64,000 bases of DNA from Brevibacillus brevis (GCF_001039275.2 NZ_CP030117.1:2790001-2854000); one strand, 5' to 3'; shown: positions 36,660 to 47,900, counted from the stretch's first letter. Program-made: numbers and translations. Notes: a model not told the origin generated them from the letters alone.

Positions 36660-37502
36660 ATGTATCTGACTATTGATAATGTTACGAAACATTTTTTGAA
36701 TGAGCAGAAACAAAAAGTAAAGGTGCTGGATGATATCAATCTGGAAGTAGAAAAGGGCAGCTTCGTTTCCATTGTCGGACCCTCTGGCTGTGGAAAGTCA
36801 ACGCTGCTCTACTTAATAGCCGGATTAGATCAACCGGACAGCGGTGACATACACGTTGCTGGCAACAAAGTGAATAAGCCCGGTCCGGACAGAGTCGTCG
36901 TTTTTCAAGAAGCGGGATTATTTCCATGGCTGACAGTTTTGGAAAATGTTACATACGGACTCAAGTTGAAGAAAATGTCTGCAACGAAAGCCAACGAAAA
37001 GGCGCTGGAAGTGCTCAAAATGGTCCATTTAAGCAAGTATGTTCATTCCTATCCCCATCAGCTCTCAGGAGGGATGAAGCAACGTGTAGCCATAGCTCGG
37101 GCACTTGTCATGGAACCCGATATTTTGCTGATGGATGAACCATTCTCGGCGCTGGACGAACAGACGCGGATGGTTCTTCATAAGGAGTTGCTTGAGATTT
37201 GGCGGAAGACCAAGGTCACGATATTTTTCGTCACCCATAATATCCGGGAGGCCGTTCAGCTTGCCGAGAGGATCGTCGTTTTTGCCACACGCCCAGGCAA
37301 AATCAAGGAGATCATTGCGGTTCCTGCCATGCGCGATGGAGTCATGCCGGACAGTGTGACATTAAACACGGAGCAGAAGGTGCTGTCGATCCTGCAAGAA
37401 GAGATAGAAAAGTTGCTGAAGGAGGAAATGGGCAATGACTACAGCTTTAAGACGGGTCATCTTCATCGCTATGATAGCGGCGATATGGGAAGTCACATCT
37501 AG
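36660..37502 (+). CDS. ABC transporter ATP-binding protein (NitT/TauT/SsuB type)
   Basis: A 280-residue ABC ATPase. Walker A is GPSGCGKST (residues 40-48), the Q-loop VFQEAGLFPW, the signature LSGGMKQR, Walker B ILLMDEPFSALD and the H-loop VTHN. It is the nucleotide-binding subunit of the importer whose permease and binding protein follow. The C-terminal 23 codons overlap the permease gene by 68 bases in another frame, a longer overlap than usual. The cargo is small (nitrate, taurine, sulfonate, pyrimidine or similar) and cannot be fixed from this subunit. Confidence 0.9.
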   Translation: MYLTIDNVTKHFLNEQKQKVKVLDDINLEVEKGSFVSIVGPSGCGKSTLLYLIAGLDQPDSGDIHVAGNKVNKPGPDRVVVFQEAGLFPWLTVLENVTYGLKLKKMSATKANEKALEVLKMVHLSKYVHSYPHQLSGGMKQRVAIARALVMEPDILLMDEPFSALDEQTRMVLHKELLEIWRKTKVTIFFVTHNIREAVQLAERIVVFATRPGKIKEIIAVPAMRDGVMPDSVTLNTEQKVLSILQEEIEKLLKEEMGNDYSFKTGHLHRYDSGDMGSHI

Positions 37503-38190
37503 GTTATCTGGGCTGCCATCGTTCATGTTTCCCAGCTTGACCCAGGTTTTCGAAACGCTTGTAAATGGATTGATAAGTGGGCAAATTACCGCTGCGATTG
37601 GAAAAAGCATGGGACGAATCCTGTTGGGCTTTCTCATTGCGATTATCGTCGGACTGATATTGGGCTACTTCATTTGGAGGTACAAACTCGTAGAAGATAC
37701 GCTTGGCTTTGTGGTGACTGCGCTTCAGTCTATCCCGAGTATTGTCTGGTTCCCGCTTGCGATTATCTGGTTTGGCTTAAATGACTTCTCCATTCTTTTC
37801 ATCGTGACGATCGGGGCGACCTGGACGATGACGGTCAACGCGACTAGCGGTTTCAAAAATGTCCCGCCGCTCTATCAGCGGGTAGCCAGGACGTACGGTT
37901 CGACTGGCTTTCACTTTGTACGAACAGTCATTCTTCCTGCATCCGTACCGCAGATCATCTCCGGACTTCGAATCGCTTGGGCATTTTCCTGGCGGGCACT
38001 CATGGCTGGTGAATTGCTCGGGGGTGGCGGTGGTCTCGGTCAATTGCTCGAGATGGGACGTTCACTTGGACAAATGGATTTGGTGATATCTGTGATGATC
38101 ATTATTGCGATCATCGGTACCATCGTCGATAATGTTGTCTTTTCACGCATCGAACGCAACGTTCAGATGAAGTGGGGAGTCCATTCATAA
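37435..38190 (+). CDS. ABC transporter permease (NitT/TauT/SsuC type)
   Basis: A 251-residue BPD_transp_1 permease with about six TM helices. The EAA-type loop that docks to the ATPase reads RVARTYGSTGFHFVRTVILP. AAGGAGG lies 9 bases before the ATG, and the site is within the ATPase gene. Family members import nitrate, taurine, alkanesulfonates, or thiamine and pyrimidine precursors. It is followed directly by the lipoprotein binding component. Confidence 0.9.
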   Translation: MTTALRRVIFIAMIAAIWEVTSRLSGLPSFMFPSLTQVFETLVNGLISGQITAAIGKSMGRILLGFLIAIIVGLILGYFIWRYKLVEDTLGFVVTALQSIPSIVWFPLAIIWFGLNDFSILFIVTIGATWTMTVNATSGFKNVPPLYQRVARTYGSTGFHFVRTVILPASVPQIISGLRIAWAFSWRALMAGELLGGGGGLGQLLEMGRSLGQMDLVISVMIIIAIIGTIVDNVVFSRIERNVQMKWGVHS

Positions 38191-38221
38191 AAGAAAAATG
38201 GCTAAGGGAGTGTGTCGTCAC

Positions 38222-39217
38222 ATGCTTAAAAAAGTGTTCAGTACCGTTGTCGCATCTCTATTATTGATGGGGATTGCGAGTGGGTGCTCTACAGGCGGAG
38301 CAGAATCCTCTGAGAAGGAAGTAAGAATCGGATATTTCCCAAACCTGACCCATAGCGCAACGATTATCGCGCTGGAAAAAGGCTATTTCAAGGAAGCCTT
38401 CGGTGCGGATGTGAAGATCCAAACAAAAACGGTCACCAATGGCGGATTATTTATGGAAGCGATGGCTACCAAAGCAATTGATGTAGGAACAGTCGGACCT
38501 GGTCCTCTTTTGAACTTTTATGTCAAGCATCCCGGGTATCGTTTGATTTCAGGTGCGGTCAATGGCGGAGCTGTGCTCGTCATGAATGATTCAACCAATA
38601 TTACGGAACTAAAAGATGTAAAAGGCAAAAAAATCGCGATTCCGGTAATCGGCAGCACACAAGATGTCATGCTCAGAAAAGCACTGAATGAGGTTGGTCT
38701 GAAACCGACGACGAATGGTGGAGATGTGGAACTGTATGCGGCCGCTCCAGCTGATACGGCAGCATTATTCGTGCAAAAATCCGTAGATGGTGCAGCAACT
38801 CAGGAGCCGTGGGGATATGTACTGGAAAATCAGGCAGGAGGAAAATTGCTTCTGGACTGGGATCAATTCGCTTGGGGGAAAGAATCAACGAATACCGTGG
38901 TAGCAGCCAGCGATGAATTTTTGAAACGAGAAGGATTGGCAACCGCTTACCTGCAAGCACATAAAAAGGCAGTCAAATTCATTCAGGAAAATCCCGAAGA
39001 AAGCCAAGACCTGATCATCAAGCATTTGAAAAATCTGACTGGCAAAGAGCTGAGCAAAAAAGAAGTACAGGCAGCCTTTTCCCGTTTGGAAGTAACAACG
39101 GCGGTCAATGAAAAGGTTATTCAGGAAATGGCAGATATCAGCCAGGAAGCCGGTTATATTACCAGTAATAAAATCGATGGCTTAATCGATTTGAAATATT
39201 TGGAAGCAGCGAAATAA
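38222..39217 (+). CDS. ABC transporter substrate-binding lipoprotein (NMT1/SsuA type)
   Basis: A 331-residue extracytoplasmic binding protein. The lipobox IASGC gives lipidated Cys22. The mature part begins [20 protein letters not shown], typical of NMT1/SsuA-like proteins, followed by [21 protein letters not shown] chose ATG at 38222 because AAGGGAG is about 12 bases upstream and the signal peptide then starts MLKKVF; ATG 38198 has no site. It completes the importer. The nearby amidohydrolase and tryptophan dioxygenase hint at an aromatic or heterocyclic ligand, which is only an inference. Confidence 0.88.
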   Translation: MLKKVFSTVVASLLLMGIASGCSTGGAESSEKEVRIGYFPNLTHSATIIALEKGYFKEAFGADVKIQTKTVTNGGLFMEAMATKAIDVGTVGPGPLLNFYVKHPGYRLISGAVNGGAVLVMNDSTNITELKDVKGKKIAIPVIGSTQDVMLRKALNEVGLKPTTNGGDVELYAAAPADTAALFVQKSVDGAATQEPWGYVLENQAGGKLLLDWDQFAWGKESTNTVVAASDEFLKREGLATAYLQAHKKAVKFIQENPEESQDLIIKHLKNLTGKELSKKEVQAAFSRLEVTTAVNEKVIQEMADISQEAGYITSNKIDGLIDLKYLEAAK

Positions 39218-39297
39218 AATCGGGTAAGAAGGAGGGAGATTCAGCAGGAGGAACGAGGGGTGGAAAGGAATTAGATGGGAAAGGAGGTCATGCCGCG

Positions 39298-40158
39298 ATG
39301 AGACCACATGAACAAGGAAGTAATCAACCGAACGACACTTCATTGGAGGCACAGATTCATACGGATTTCCAAAAAGAAATGACGTACGGCGATTATTTAC
39401 AGCTCGATCAAATCTTGTCGAGTCAACGCTGTCAATCTACCCATCATGATGAAATGCTGTTTATTATCATTCATCAGGTGAGTGAGCTATGGATGAAACA
39501 AATTTTGCACGAACTGTCAGCAGCAAATGAATGCATCAGCAATCACGATCTGGAGCCTGCTTTCAAAATGTTCGCGCGTGTCTCGCGTATCCAGCAGCAA
39601 TTGATTAAATCGTGGGATGTCCTTTCTACATTGACACCAGCCGACTACCTCCAATTCCGTGACAAGCTGGGTCATTCGTCCGGATTTCAATCTTATCAAA
39701 ATCGATTCATTGAATTTACGCTAGGATATAAGAACCAGCATGTCCTGGCGGTGTATGCGCATCAACCAGAACTTCACGCCAAAATGAGTGCAGCCTTGCA
39801 GCAGCCCAGCATTTACGATGCGGCAATCAGGGAAATGGCTGCTCGTGGCTTGCCAATTGATCCAGAATGTTTAGAGCGAGACTGGTCACAGCCCTATCAA
39901 CCAAATCATAGTGTAGAGCAAGCCTGGCTGACCGTGTATCGAAATGTCAACCAGTATTGGGATTTGTACGAGTTGGCAGAAAAACTGGTGGACATCGCCA
40001 GCCAGCAACAACAATGGCGTTTTAACCATATGACGACAGTCGAGCGCATCATAGGCCAAAAGCCGGGGACTGGAGGATCATCAGGCGTCATGTACTTACG
40101 CAGAGCGCTTGATCACCGTTTTTTCCCGGAGCTTTGGAGCTTGCGGACGTCGTTGTAA
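39298..40158 (+). CDS. kynA: Tryptophan 2,3-dioxygenase
   Basis: A 286-residue heme dioxygenase that opens the indole ring of L-tryptophan to N-formylkynurenine. Diagnostic stretches are [33 protein letters not shown] (substrate-site His and Arg/Glu region), [14 protein letters not shown] and the C-terminal [15 protein letters not shown]. Heme would bind the His in [19 protein letters not shown] lies about 10 bases before the ATG. The usual partners kynB and kynU are not in the window. It follows the importer by 80 bases and may belong to that operon; a strong terminator follows. Confidence 0.95.
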   Translation: MRPHEQGSNQPNDTSLEAQIHTDFQKEMTYGDYLQLDQILSSQRCQSTHHDEMLFIIIHQVSELWMKQILHELSAANECISNHDLEPAFKMFARVSRIQQQLIKSWDVLSTLTPADYLQFRDKLGHSSGFQSYQNRFIEFTLGYKNQHVLAVYAHQPELHAKMSAALQQPSIYDAAIREMAARGLPIDPECLERDWSQPYQPNHSVEQAWLTVYRNVNQYWDLYELAEKLVDIASQQQQWRFNHMTTVERIIGQKPGTGGSSGVMYLRRALDHRFFPELWSLRTSL

Positions 40159-40180
40159 AAAAACTCTTCAAAAAAAGCGA

Positions 40181-40214
40181 GAAAAGCGTCTTGGGGACCC
40201 AAGGCGCTTTTTAG
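40181..40214 (+). terminator. Terminator of kynA
   Basis: AAAAGCG and CTTGGG pair with CCAAG and GCGCTTTT around a tight loop, followed by T. The stem is long and GC-rich. Confidence 0.9.
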
Positions 40215-40358
40215 CATGTAGTACTCATTTCACATCTTTTCACATATCTTTCCTAATATTGGGTACAAATACCCTTCTTTTCCTGACAAACATATGTTTT
40301 CATTTTTTATAGTATCCCTTATTTTTCAAGTACAACCAGAAATGGAGTGGGCATTTGG

Positions 40359-41459
40359 ATGGAAACAATGAAGCCACCTATGGAAGTGTTATATGCGAAA
40401 CAGCTGAATGCGCTGCGATCCCATGATACAGGGACAAAACCTCCCAATTGGCTGATGTCGCCGAGAGCTGTGCGCGATTTTATTTTAGGAACGGATGAAC
40501 CCCTCTCTTATGAGGGTGAAAGTATACCGATTACGAAGAAGTTCTATGGAGACGATGTGCTTATTGAGCGTGCCATCGTCACATTGGCAGGCAATCGTGG
40601 CTTGATGCTCGTCGGTGAGCCTGGAACGGCAAAGACGATGCTGTCTGAGCTGCTGTCTGCGGCCATCTCCGGTACGAGCACGAATACGATCCAAGGCACC
40701 GCGGGAACGACAGAGGATATGATCAAATACTCCTGGAACTACGCAATGCTGCTGGACAAAGGTCCTTCTCTGCAAGCGCTGGTTCCTTCCCCGTTATACA
40801 CCGGAATGAGCAAGGGAATCATTACCCGTTTTGAAGAGATTACCCGTTGTCCGTTTGAGGTTCAAGACGTGTTGATTAGTATTTTGAGCGACAAGGTGAT
40901 GAACATTCCCGAGCTGTCAGACGGCATCCTGTTTGCGAAGCCCGGTTTTAATATCATTGCAACAGCGAACTTGCGGGACAAAGGTGTCAATGAAATGAGC
41001 AGCGCGCTCAAACGACGTTTTAACTTCGAGACAATCGCGCCGATTAATCATGTGAAAATGGAAGCGCAAATTATCGAATCCCAAGCAAAAGTGATTCTGG
41101 AGCAAAGTGGCGTAAACATCGAAATCGATCGGGATGTGGTTGAAATCTTGGCGACGACCTTCATGGAACTGCGTATGGGCGAGACCAAGGAAGGATTCAA
41201 AATCGATTCCCCTCAATCCGTGATGAGTACAGCCGAAGCCGTATCCGTCTATGTCCAAAGTGCAATGACGTCGCATTACTATGATGGCAGGCCGATTTCC
41301 ATGGATCGACTGGTGCAGAACATGCTGGGAGCGGTCGTCAAAGAAAACCAAAAGGACGCAAATATCCTGAAAACCTACTTTACCAAAGTGGTCAAAGAAC
41401 GGGCAAAGGAAGAGGGTCTATGGGGAACTTATTACAACGAGAAGAAATGGATCAAATAA
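40359..41459 (+). CDS. MoxR-type AAA+ ATPase (YehL-like)
   Basis: A 366-residue single-module AAA+ ATPase of the MoxR class, like E. coli YehL. Walker A is GEPGTAKTM near residue 86. The Walker B position reads IITRFEEITRCP, with Glu where most AAA+ proteins have Asp. Sensor 1 is in IIATANLRDKG and the arginine finger in LKRRFNFET. The helical lid follows. MoxR ATPases usually remodel or load metal into a target together with a VWA protein, and one is encoded two genes downstream. ATG 40359 is chosen; GTG 40347 is possible. The 3' end overlaps the next gene. Confidence 0.88.
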   Translation: METMKPPMEVLYAKQLNALRSHDTGTKPPNWLMSPRAVRDFILGTDEPLSYEGESIPITKKFYGDDVLIERAIVTLAGNRGLMLVGEPGTAKTMLSELLSAAISGTSTNTIQGTAGTTEDMIKYSWNYAMLLDKGPSLQALVPSPLYTGMSKGIITRFEEITRCPFEVQDVLISILSDKVMNIPELSDGILFAKPGFNIIATANLRDKGVNEMSSALKRRFNFETIAPINHVKMEAQIIESQAKVILEQSGVNIEIDRDVVEILATTFMELRMGETKEGFKIDSPQSVMSTAEAVSVYVQSAMTSHYYDGRPISMDRLVQNMLGAVVKENQKDANILKTYFTKVVKERAKEEGLWGTYYNEKKWIK

Positions 41460-43822
41460 ACGGTCAAGACCGTTTCATAAAATCATTCGTCGAAGAAGAG
41501 GTCTACAACCTCAACAAACAGGTCGTCTATTTCCCGGTACGTCATCATAGTCCTGCCTGCGCGTTTCATTTGAAAAAAACAATCGAAGAGTATCAACCGG
41601 AAATCATTCTGATTGAAGGACCGGACCATAGCAATCATATCATTCCGATTTTGACGGATGAACGGACGAAGCCTCCTGTGAGCATTTATTATGCGTACGC
41701 CTCAGGGGAGCAAAAATACGTCTGTTACTTTCCGTTTCTTCTGTATTCGCCGGAATATGTAGCCTTGCTCGAAGCAAAACGCCGGCAGATACCTGCTGCT
41801 TTCATTGATCTAAGCTACGGAAGCCGCCTGGAAAGCTTGGAAGACGGCCATGATTTAAAAAAGAAAAATGAAAAGCTGTCCTATCACGATGAGCGCATGC
41901 TGGCAGGCTCGCAGTTCATTCAGCGATTGTGCCAGACGATGAAATGCCGGAACTTCGATGAGCTGTGGGAAAAGGTTTTTGAGATTGATGGTATCCGCAA
42001 AAAGACGCAGGATTTCGTCAAAGATGTCTTTGCCTACTGCTACCTGTCTCGAAAATGCTATGATGACGCCACTTTGGAGACGGAAGGCGATTTGATTCGC
42101 GAGGCGCACATGCGTCAAAAAATTGCAGAGGCCAAGCAAAAGCATGCGAGAATACTCGTGGTGACCGGGGGCTTTCATACATACGGACTCATCGAGGAAC
42201 GCAAGACTTCCTACAAGATCCAAAAGGTGCAGGAAGAAAAAATATATCCGATGGTGTACACGTACCAGGAAGCAGATCAGTTGAATGGATACGCAAGCGG
42301 GATGCCGTACGTTCACTACTACGAGAGTGTGTGGAAGGCATTGGAGAAGAAGGAGCCTGCTCCCTTCTCGAAAAGCGCGTTGGTGTACCTCCCGCAACTA
42401 CTCAAAAAACTACGTGGCAAGGGAGAAACGACGTCGACTGCGGATGCGATCGAAGCGTACAGCCTCATGAACGGCTTGGCTGTCATGCGGGAAAAGGCGG
42501 AGGGCGGTGCCTATGAGTTGATCGATTCCGTTCTCTCTGCTTTTACAAAAGGCGAACGCTCGATTGCAACCTTACAGCCGATCGAGACATTGCGAGAGCT
42601 GTTGACAGGGGACGGAATCGGTGAGGTTGCGCCAAATTCACTAGATGTGCCCATCGTTCGCGATTGCAAAGACAGATGTAAATCGCTAAAGCTCGCGATC
42701 ACGACGACAGGGCGCAATCAAAAGGTGCTAGAGCTTTATGCCAAAAAGTCGCATCGCGAAGCCAGCCAGTTTTTTCACTGCATGCAGTTTTTGGGCACAG
42801 AATTTTGCGCCAAAGAAGCCGGACCAGACTGGATGAACAACCGAAATGTCAATCTTGTCCGTGAAACATGGCGCTACAGCTATTCCTCCTTTGTAGAAGC
42901 ACGTCTGATCGAGAGCTCGGTCTACGGTGGGACGGTGAAGGAGGCAGCAGCGCATAAGCTAGCCGATATGGTAAAAGAACTGCCGCAGCACCAGAGCCAT
43001 GAGCTGGCAAAATGGCTCTTGATGGCGGTCGTTATGGGGTTGGAAGAGCTGTCAGAAAGGCTCTTTGAATCTGTAGTAGAGTCCGTTAGGCAGGATGGAC
43101 ATTTTCTCTCTCTTTGCAAAACGTTGAAGACACTCACGATTCTTTTGGAGCAAAAAAGGTTGTTCGGTCTTAGCGAGACAGAACGGCTGGAGAATTTGGT
43201 GGAAGAAGTCTATTACCAGGCTGTGACCAAAATCGTCGAGCAGGGAAACCCGAACCCCAACGAACTGGATGAGTTGGCCGATCAGCTCAAATTCCTCTAT
43301 ATGCTAAGTGAGAAGAGACAAGCGGATGACTCCTGGGAGATTTTCAGTGATCAACTGCTGGAATTGCTGCGTAACGACAAGCTCCCCGCGAAACTGGAGG
43401 GGGTAGTGGTCGCGATCTTGTGCAATCTCGAAGTGATCGAACGCACAGAAATCTCCAGACGTGCGCGTGCCTATATGTTCGGCTCGCCTGAGCAAATGCT
43501 GCATACCGCCGCGTATTTACATGGCGTTTTTATCGTGGCTCGTGACTACCTCTTTCATCAAGAAGAAATCTTGCGCGATCTGCATCAGATGATTACATCC
43601 TTGGCCTACGACGACTTTTTGCAGGTGGTGCCTGAACTGCGATTGGCATTTACATATTTTAGCCCAATGGAAATTAGTATGCTCTCGGAAAAAGTGGCAG
43701 CTCTCTTCCAAACGACGGTAGAACAAGTCACGAATCCAGTCATCGATGAGCGGACGTTGCGTGATGCCCGCATGCTCGATCAAGCGATCAAGGAGGAGTT
43801 TGCCAAATGGAACCTGATTTGA
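41420..43822 (+). CDS. DUF5682-family protein (YehM-like)
   Basis: An 800-residue DUF5682 protein, the counterpart of E. coli YehM. The N-terminal domain has VRHHSPACAFHL and IILIEGPDHSNHIIPIL, reminiscent of TraB/ChaN/EreA-type folds with metal-binding His/Glu, and later ILVVTGGFHTYGL. The C-terminal ~400 residues are helical. It overlaps the AAA+ gene by 40 bases if ATG 41420 is used, or by 13 bases with ATG 41447; AAGGAAGAGGG precedes the first. It overlaps the VWA gene by 16 bases. Its function is unknown, and tight coupling implies a complex with its neighbours. Confidence 0.82.
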   Translation: MGNLLQREEMDQINGQDRFIKSFVEEEVYNLNKQVVYFPVRHHSPACAFHLKKTIEEYQPEIILIEGPDHSNHIIPILTDERTKPPVSIYYAYASGEQKYVCYFPFLLYSPEYVALLEAKRRQIPAAFIDLSYGSRLESLEDGHDLKKKNEKLSYHDERMLAGSQFIQRLCQTMKCRNFDELWEKVFEIDGIRKKTQDFVKDVFAYCYLSRKCYDDATLETEGDLIREAHMRQKIAEAKQKHARILVVTGGFHTYGLIEERKTSYKIQKVQEEKIYPMVYTYQEADQLNGYASGMPYVHYYESVWKALEKKEPAPFSKSALVYLPQLLKKLRGKGETTSTADAIEAYSLMNGLAVMREKAEGGAYELIDSVLSAFTKGERSIATLQPIETLRELLTGDGIGEVAPNSLDVPIVRDCKDRCKSLKLAITTTGRNQKVLELYAKKSHREASQFFHCMQFLGTEFCAKEAGPDWMNNRNVNLVRETWRYSYSSFVEARLIESSVYGGTVKEAAAHKLADMVKELPQHQSHELAKWLLMAVVMGLEELSERLFESVVESVRQDGHFLSLCKTLKTLTILLEQKRLFGLSETERLENLVEEVYYQAVTKIVEQGNPNPNELDELADQLKFLYMLSEKRQADDSWEIFSDQLLELLRNDKLPAKLEGVVVAILCNLEVIERTEISRRARAYMFGSPEQMLHTAAYLHGVFIVARDYLFHQEEILRDLHQMITSLAYDDFLQVVPELRLAFTYFSPMEISMLSEKVAALFQTTVEQVTNPVIDERTLRDARMLDQAIKEEFAKWNLI

Positions 43823-44946
43823 GCCGCGAAGCCTTGAATCGCTGGCGGTTGTTATTAGGCTCTCATGCCGAGGAATCATTGGAAGGCAGTGGGGTCTATC
43901 AATCATCCGAGTTTTCCTATCAGGAACTAGACTCAATTCTTGAATTTTTATACAACCGTGAATACGGGGAAGAGCAAGGCTATCGAAAAGAAGGTGGCCG
44001 GGGAGATTCGGCATTGACGGTTCCCTCCTGGCTGAACAAAATTCGTAAGCTGTTTCCCAAAAAGACAGTAGAAATCCTCGAGCGGCAAGCTCTCGACCGC
44101 TATAACATGACAGAGCTGCTGACAGACAAAAAAGTGTTGGAAAGCATGGAGCCCAACATGACGCTCTTGAAAAACATCCTCCAATTTAAAGGCAGGATGA
44201 AAGGAGAGGTCGTGAAAAGTGCAAAGGAAATTGTACGCAAGGTCGTAGACGATCTGCGGCGACAGCTTGAAAATGAAGTGCAGACCAGCATCGTCGGCAA
44301 ACGCAATCGCCACAAACGCGGCTATACGAAGTCGATGAAAAATCTGGATGTCCATAAAACGATTCGCAAAAATTTGAAGAACTACGATCACAAAAAAAGC
44401 CGTTTTATTATCGATGAGCTGTATTTCCACAGCAATATCCAGCATCACAACAAATGGAACATCGTCATTGTTGTGGACGAGAGCGGCAGTATGATGGACT
44501 CTGTGATTTACAGCTCCGTTATGGCAAGTATTTTTTACAAGCTCGCTGCCTTGAAGACACATTTGGTTATTTTTGATACGAAGGTCGTTGATTTGAGCGA
44601 TAGACTGGATGATCCGGTCGATGTGCTGATGAGTGTGCAGCTTGGTGGGGGGACTCATATTGCACAAGCGCTCAAATACGGAAGGACACTGCTCGAAAAT
44701 CCATCGAAGACGATATTTATCCTTGTCAGTGATTTGGAGGAAGGCTATCCGATCAAGGAAATGTATCGCCAAAGCAAGGAGATTATCGACGCAGGCTGCA
44801 AGTTTTTAGTCTTGACGGCTTTGGATTTCAATGGCAACGCTACGTACAACCAGCATGCTGCCAGGGTATTGAGTGATATGGGAGCAAATGTAGCCGCGAT
44901 CACGCCCGATGAGCTCGCGCAGTGGATTGGAAAGGTTATCAAATAG
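43807..44946 (+). CDS. VWA-domain protein (YehP-like)
   Basis: A 379-residue protein with a C-terminal von Willebrand A domain. The MIDAS motif is complete: DESGSM near residue 224, the Thr in LGGGTHIAQAL and the Asp in LVSDLEEG. The N-terminal ~200 residues are helical and basic (GKRNRHKRGYTKSMKN). VWA proteins of this sort act as metal-dependent adaptors for MoxR ATPases; here the ATPase is two genes upstream. AAGGAGGAG lies within the preceding gene about 8 bases before the ATG. E. coli YehP is the equivalent. There is no signal peptide. Confidence 0.88.
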   Translation: MEPDLSREALNRWRLLLGSHAEESLEGSGVYQSSEFSYQELDSILEFLYNREYGEEQGYRKEGGRGDSALTVPSWLNKIRKLFPKKTVEILERQALDRYNMTELLTDKKVLESMEPNMTLLKNILQFKGRMKGEVVKSAKEIVRKVVDDLRRQLENEVQTSIVGKRNRHKRGYTKSMKNLDVHKTIRKNLKNYDHKKSRFIIDELYFHSNIQHHNKWNIVIVVDESGSMMDSVIYSSVMASIFYKLAALKTHLVIFDTKVVDLSDRLDDPVDVLMSVQLGGGTHIAQALKYGRTLLENPSKTIFILVSDLEEGYPIKEMYRQSKEIIDAGCKFLVLTALDFNGNATYNQHAARVLSDMGANVAAITPDELAQWIGKVIK

Positions 44947-44971
44947 AGATAGAGAGAAGGAGGAGTAAGGA

Positions 44972-47900
44972 ATGGTTTTACGAAAGACAGATCTGAATCC
45001 GGTTACGAAGAAATTTGTGGAGGAGTTTATCAGTGCAAGTGATCGAAACAAGCATTTGTATGATCAAATCGCTGATTACGTTGCGGGTGACACAGACGAA
45101 TGCCCGGCAATCGCAGAGGACCCGCGGTTTTACAGCTATACGGTTCGATCCGAATTTGACAAGCTGAAAAAACGCGGCGAGGAGTTGGCCTTCTATCGAG
45201 CAGCTGTACTGATCTACAAGGCTAGCAATCGTTTTTACGATAAGAAAAATGTGATGGATGAGTGCTTCCTGGATCAGATCGAACTTCAAGGTATGAAGGA
45301 CATCGATGATGCTGATATCCGAGCAACAGATCAGAAAGCAATGGAGGCCATGAGAAAAACAATCGAGCATTTCGGACATGCGTTGTTTGCCGAATTCTTG
45401 TTAAAAGCCGCGGAGGATTATCGCGTAAGTATCAGCCGTGATTACTCCTCGACATTTGATCGGGCCGAATTTTTGCTATTTATTTCGTATGCGTACACGA
45501 TTTCTCCGAGCTTATTGGAAGAAGCAAAAGAAAAGCTTATGCCGAGCTACTATTACCTAGTTACAGGTGATACGCGCGAATATATAAAAGAGCTGCATGC
45601 CATTGCCAAAGAAGTCGTGACCATGCAGTTTTCGAGCAACAATTTTCTGACCAACGAGTCGTTGTATCCTTCATACGTCAAAGAGAAAAAGGCTGCGCTG
45701 CGAGAAAAGTATTATCCAGGAGAGCAGGTCAAGGAAGGCTCTCTTTTGAACCAGAAGCATTTGAAGCGGTATACGGAGCTGGTCATCAGCTTGCTGTATT
45801 TCCGCATTCACGTCAAAGGCGGGATCAATGCATTCCTGAAGAAGGAAGAGGAGATAGATCGGGAGCTGCACGACACTTTGCAGATCTTGTTTGACATGTT
45901 CCCGCTTGATATCTTGTCCGAAGATAAGCGACTTGCTGACCTCGTGCACATGGATGAGCCTTACGATCTACTGCTGGGCCTACGCGAGCATTTGCTATCC
46001 CCGCCGACAAATTGGGAGCAGGTGAAGCAACTGGCGCTGGAAGACGTAACCAAATCAAAACGAGCGCTTGAGCTTGCTTCGATCCCGATGGTTAAAGGAT
46101 TTTTGCACAAAACGTTGGCGGCAGAAGGTGTGGATCTCTCCGAATTCCAGCCTTCTTTGGAAGGAATTATTCAAGACGCGCTGCGACGTGCAAAGGGCTC
46201 GACAAAGCTGGCGAACTATTTGGATGAAAAAGTTGTTCTAGAGGATGTGCTCGAGCATGTGCATCTGGAGGACTTACAACTCGTAAGACAGCAGATGATC
46301 CTGCTGAGCTTCTTGCCTGTGGACCATCCGTTTATTGCGCGTCTGATTCCGTTCATGTGCCAATACAAAGACAAGTCCAATCGAAGAGTAGGCCATATGT
46401 GCTTCGCTCATGCGTTCCAGGATCGATTGACAGCCTTCATTGATCATTACCGGAAGGACGAATCTGTAGATATTCAGACACTTTTCTATCAGATTTTATC
46501 GATCAAGGAGACGCACTATTATTACACAGACGTCAATGAAGAGGTGTATCGTTCGTTGGTCGTAGCGAATCCAGAAATGAGTCTGGCTCAATTTGACAAG
46601 CTGGACACGGAGCTTCGCGTGTTTGTGACGCAAACCCTTTTAGCGGCAAAGGAGACGCTATCAGAGGAATTGCGTAACCAAGCGATTTTGCTCGGGTTGG
46701 CTGACAGCTCGAAAAAAGTGAGCGGCCTCGCTGGTGCAGCGTTTCTTCAGGCCAAAGACAAGGAGCTTTATTTGCACGTCTATCAAACCGAGAAAAAAGC
46801 AAAGGTCAAGGAAATGGCGCTGGATGCGATTCGTTCCCTGGACAATAACAAGGAGATTTTCCAGGAGCTACTGACAAATGAAAAAAGCAGCAAATTTAAA
46901 ACGCTGCTGCAAACATTTATCGACGCCGAGGAGCAAGGTCCGGATGCGAGCTTGACCCATTTGGGCAACCTGACCGACAAGCGCAAACTGACACGGATTA
47001 AATGGATGCCATTGGAGCGAATGCCAGTCCTTCGCGACCAAGACGGCAACGAGCTGGGTCAGGAAGTAATGGAGTACATGCTAACCGCTTCGATCGATTT
47101 CCCGACAGCGCCAAACCAGTTGGTACTTGACTTGAAACCGTCTCTGCAAGCGGCATCTGTTGCTGACTTTAGCGCAGAAGTTTTGCGCACATGGCTCGAT
47201 AATGGAGCGGTCGCCAAAGAAAAATGGGTTATGCCGCTCTGCGTGGCTTTCGGAGACCGACGTATAGTCGATACGATTGGTCAATGGATTAAGGAGTGGA
47301 CAGATCACTCTCGCGGAGCTTTGGCTGCGGATGGCGTGCGTGCCCTGTCGTTCTCGAATGATTTGACTGCGCTGCGTCTAATCGACCAGATCAAACGTAC
47401 GATCAAAAACAGGCAAGTCAAATCAGCAGCAGAAGAGGCGCTGTCCATGGCGGCTGCGAATCAGAACATTTCCGCGATGGAATTGGAAGACCGACTGGTT
47501 ACCACACTTGGTTTCGATGCGTCAGGCAAGCAAGTGTTTGACTACGGCGACCGTACCTTCACGGTCAAGGTGAGCAACGAGCTGGAGCTGGAAGTTACGA
47601 ACGACAGCACAGGAAAAGCGGTCAAAAATCTGCCTGCGCCGTCGGCGAAAGACGATCAGGAGAAGGCAGAACAAGCGCGATTGACTTTTGCTCAATTGAA
47701 AAAAGACCTGAAAAATATGGTGAAAGTACAATCTCTTCGTCTGGAGGAGTCTCTGTCCAAATCGCGTTATTGGTCAAAGGCAGCATGGAAACGTCTCTTT
47801 GTGGAGAACGTGTTGATGCAAAAATTCGCAATCGGGCTAATCTGGGGCGTATACGAGGACGGAAAGCTCGTAGATACGTTCCGCTATATGGACGATGGGA

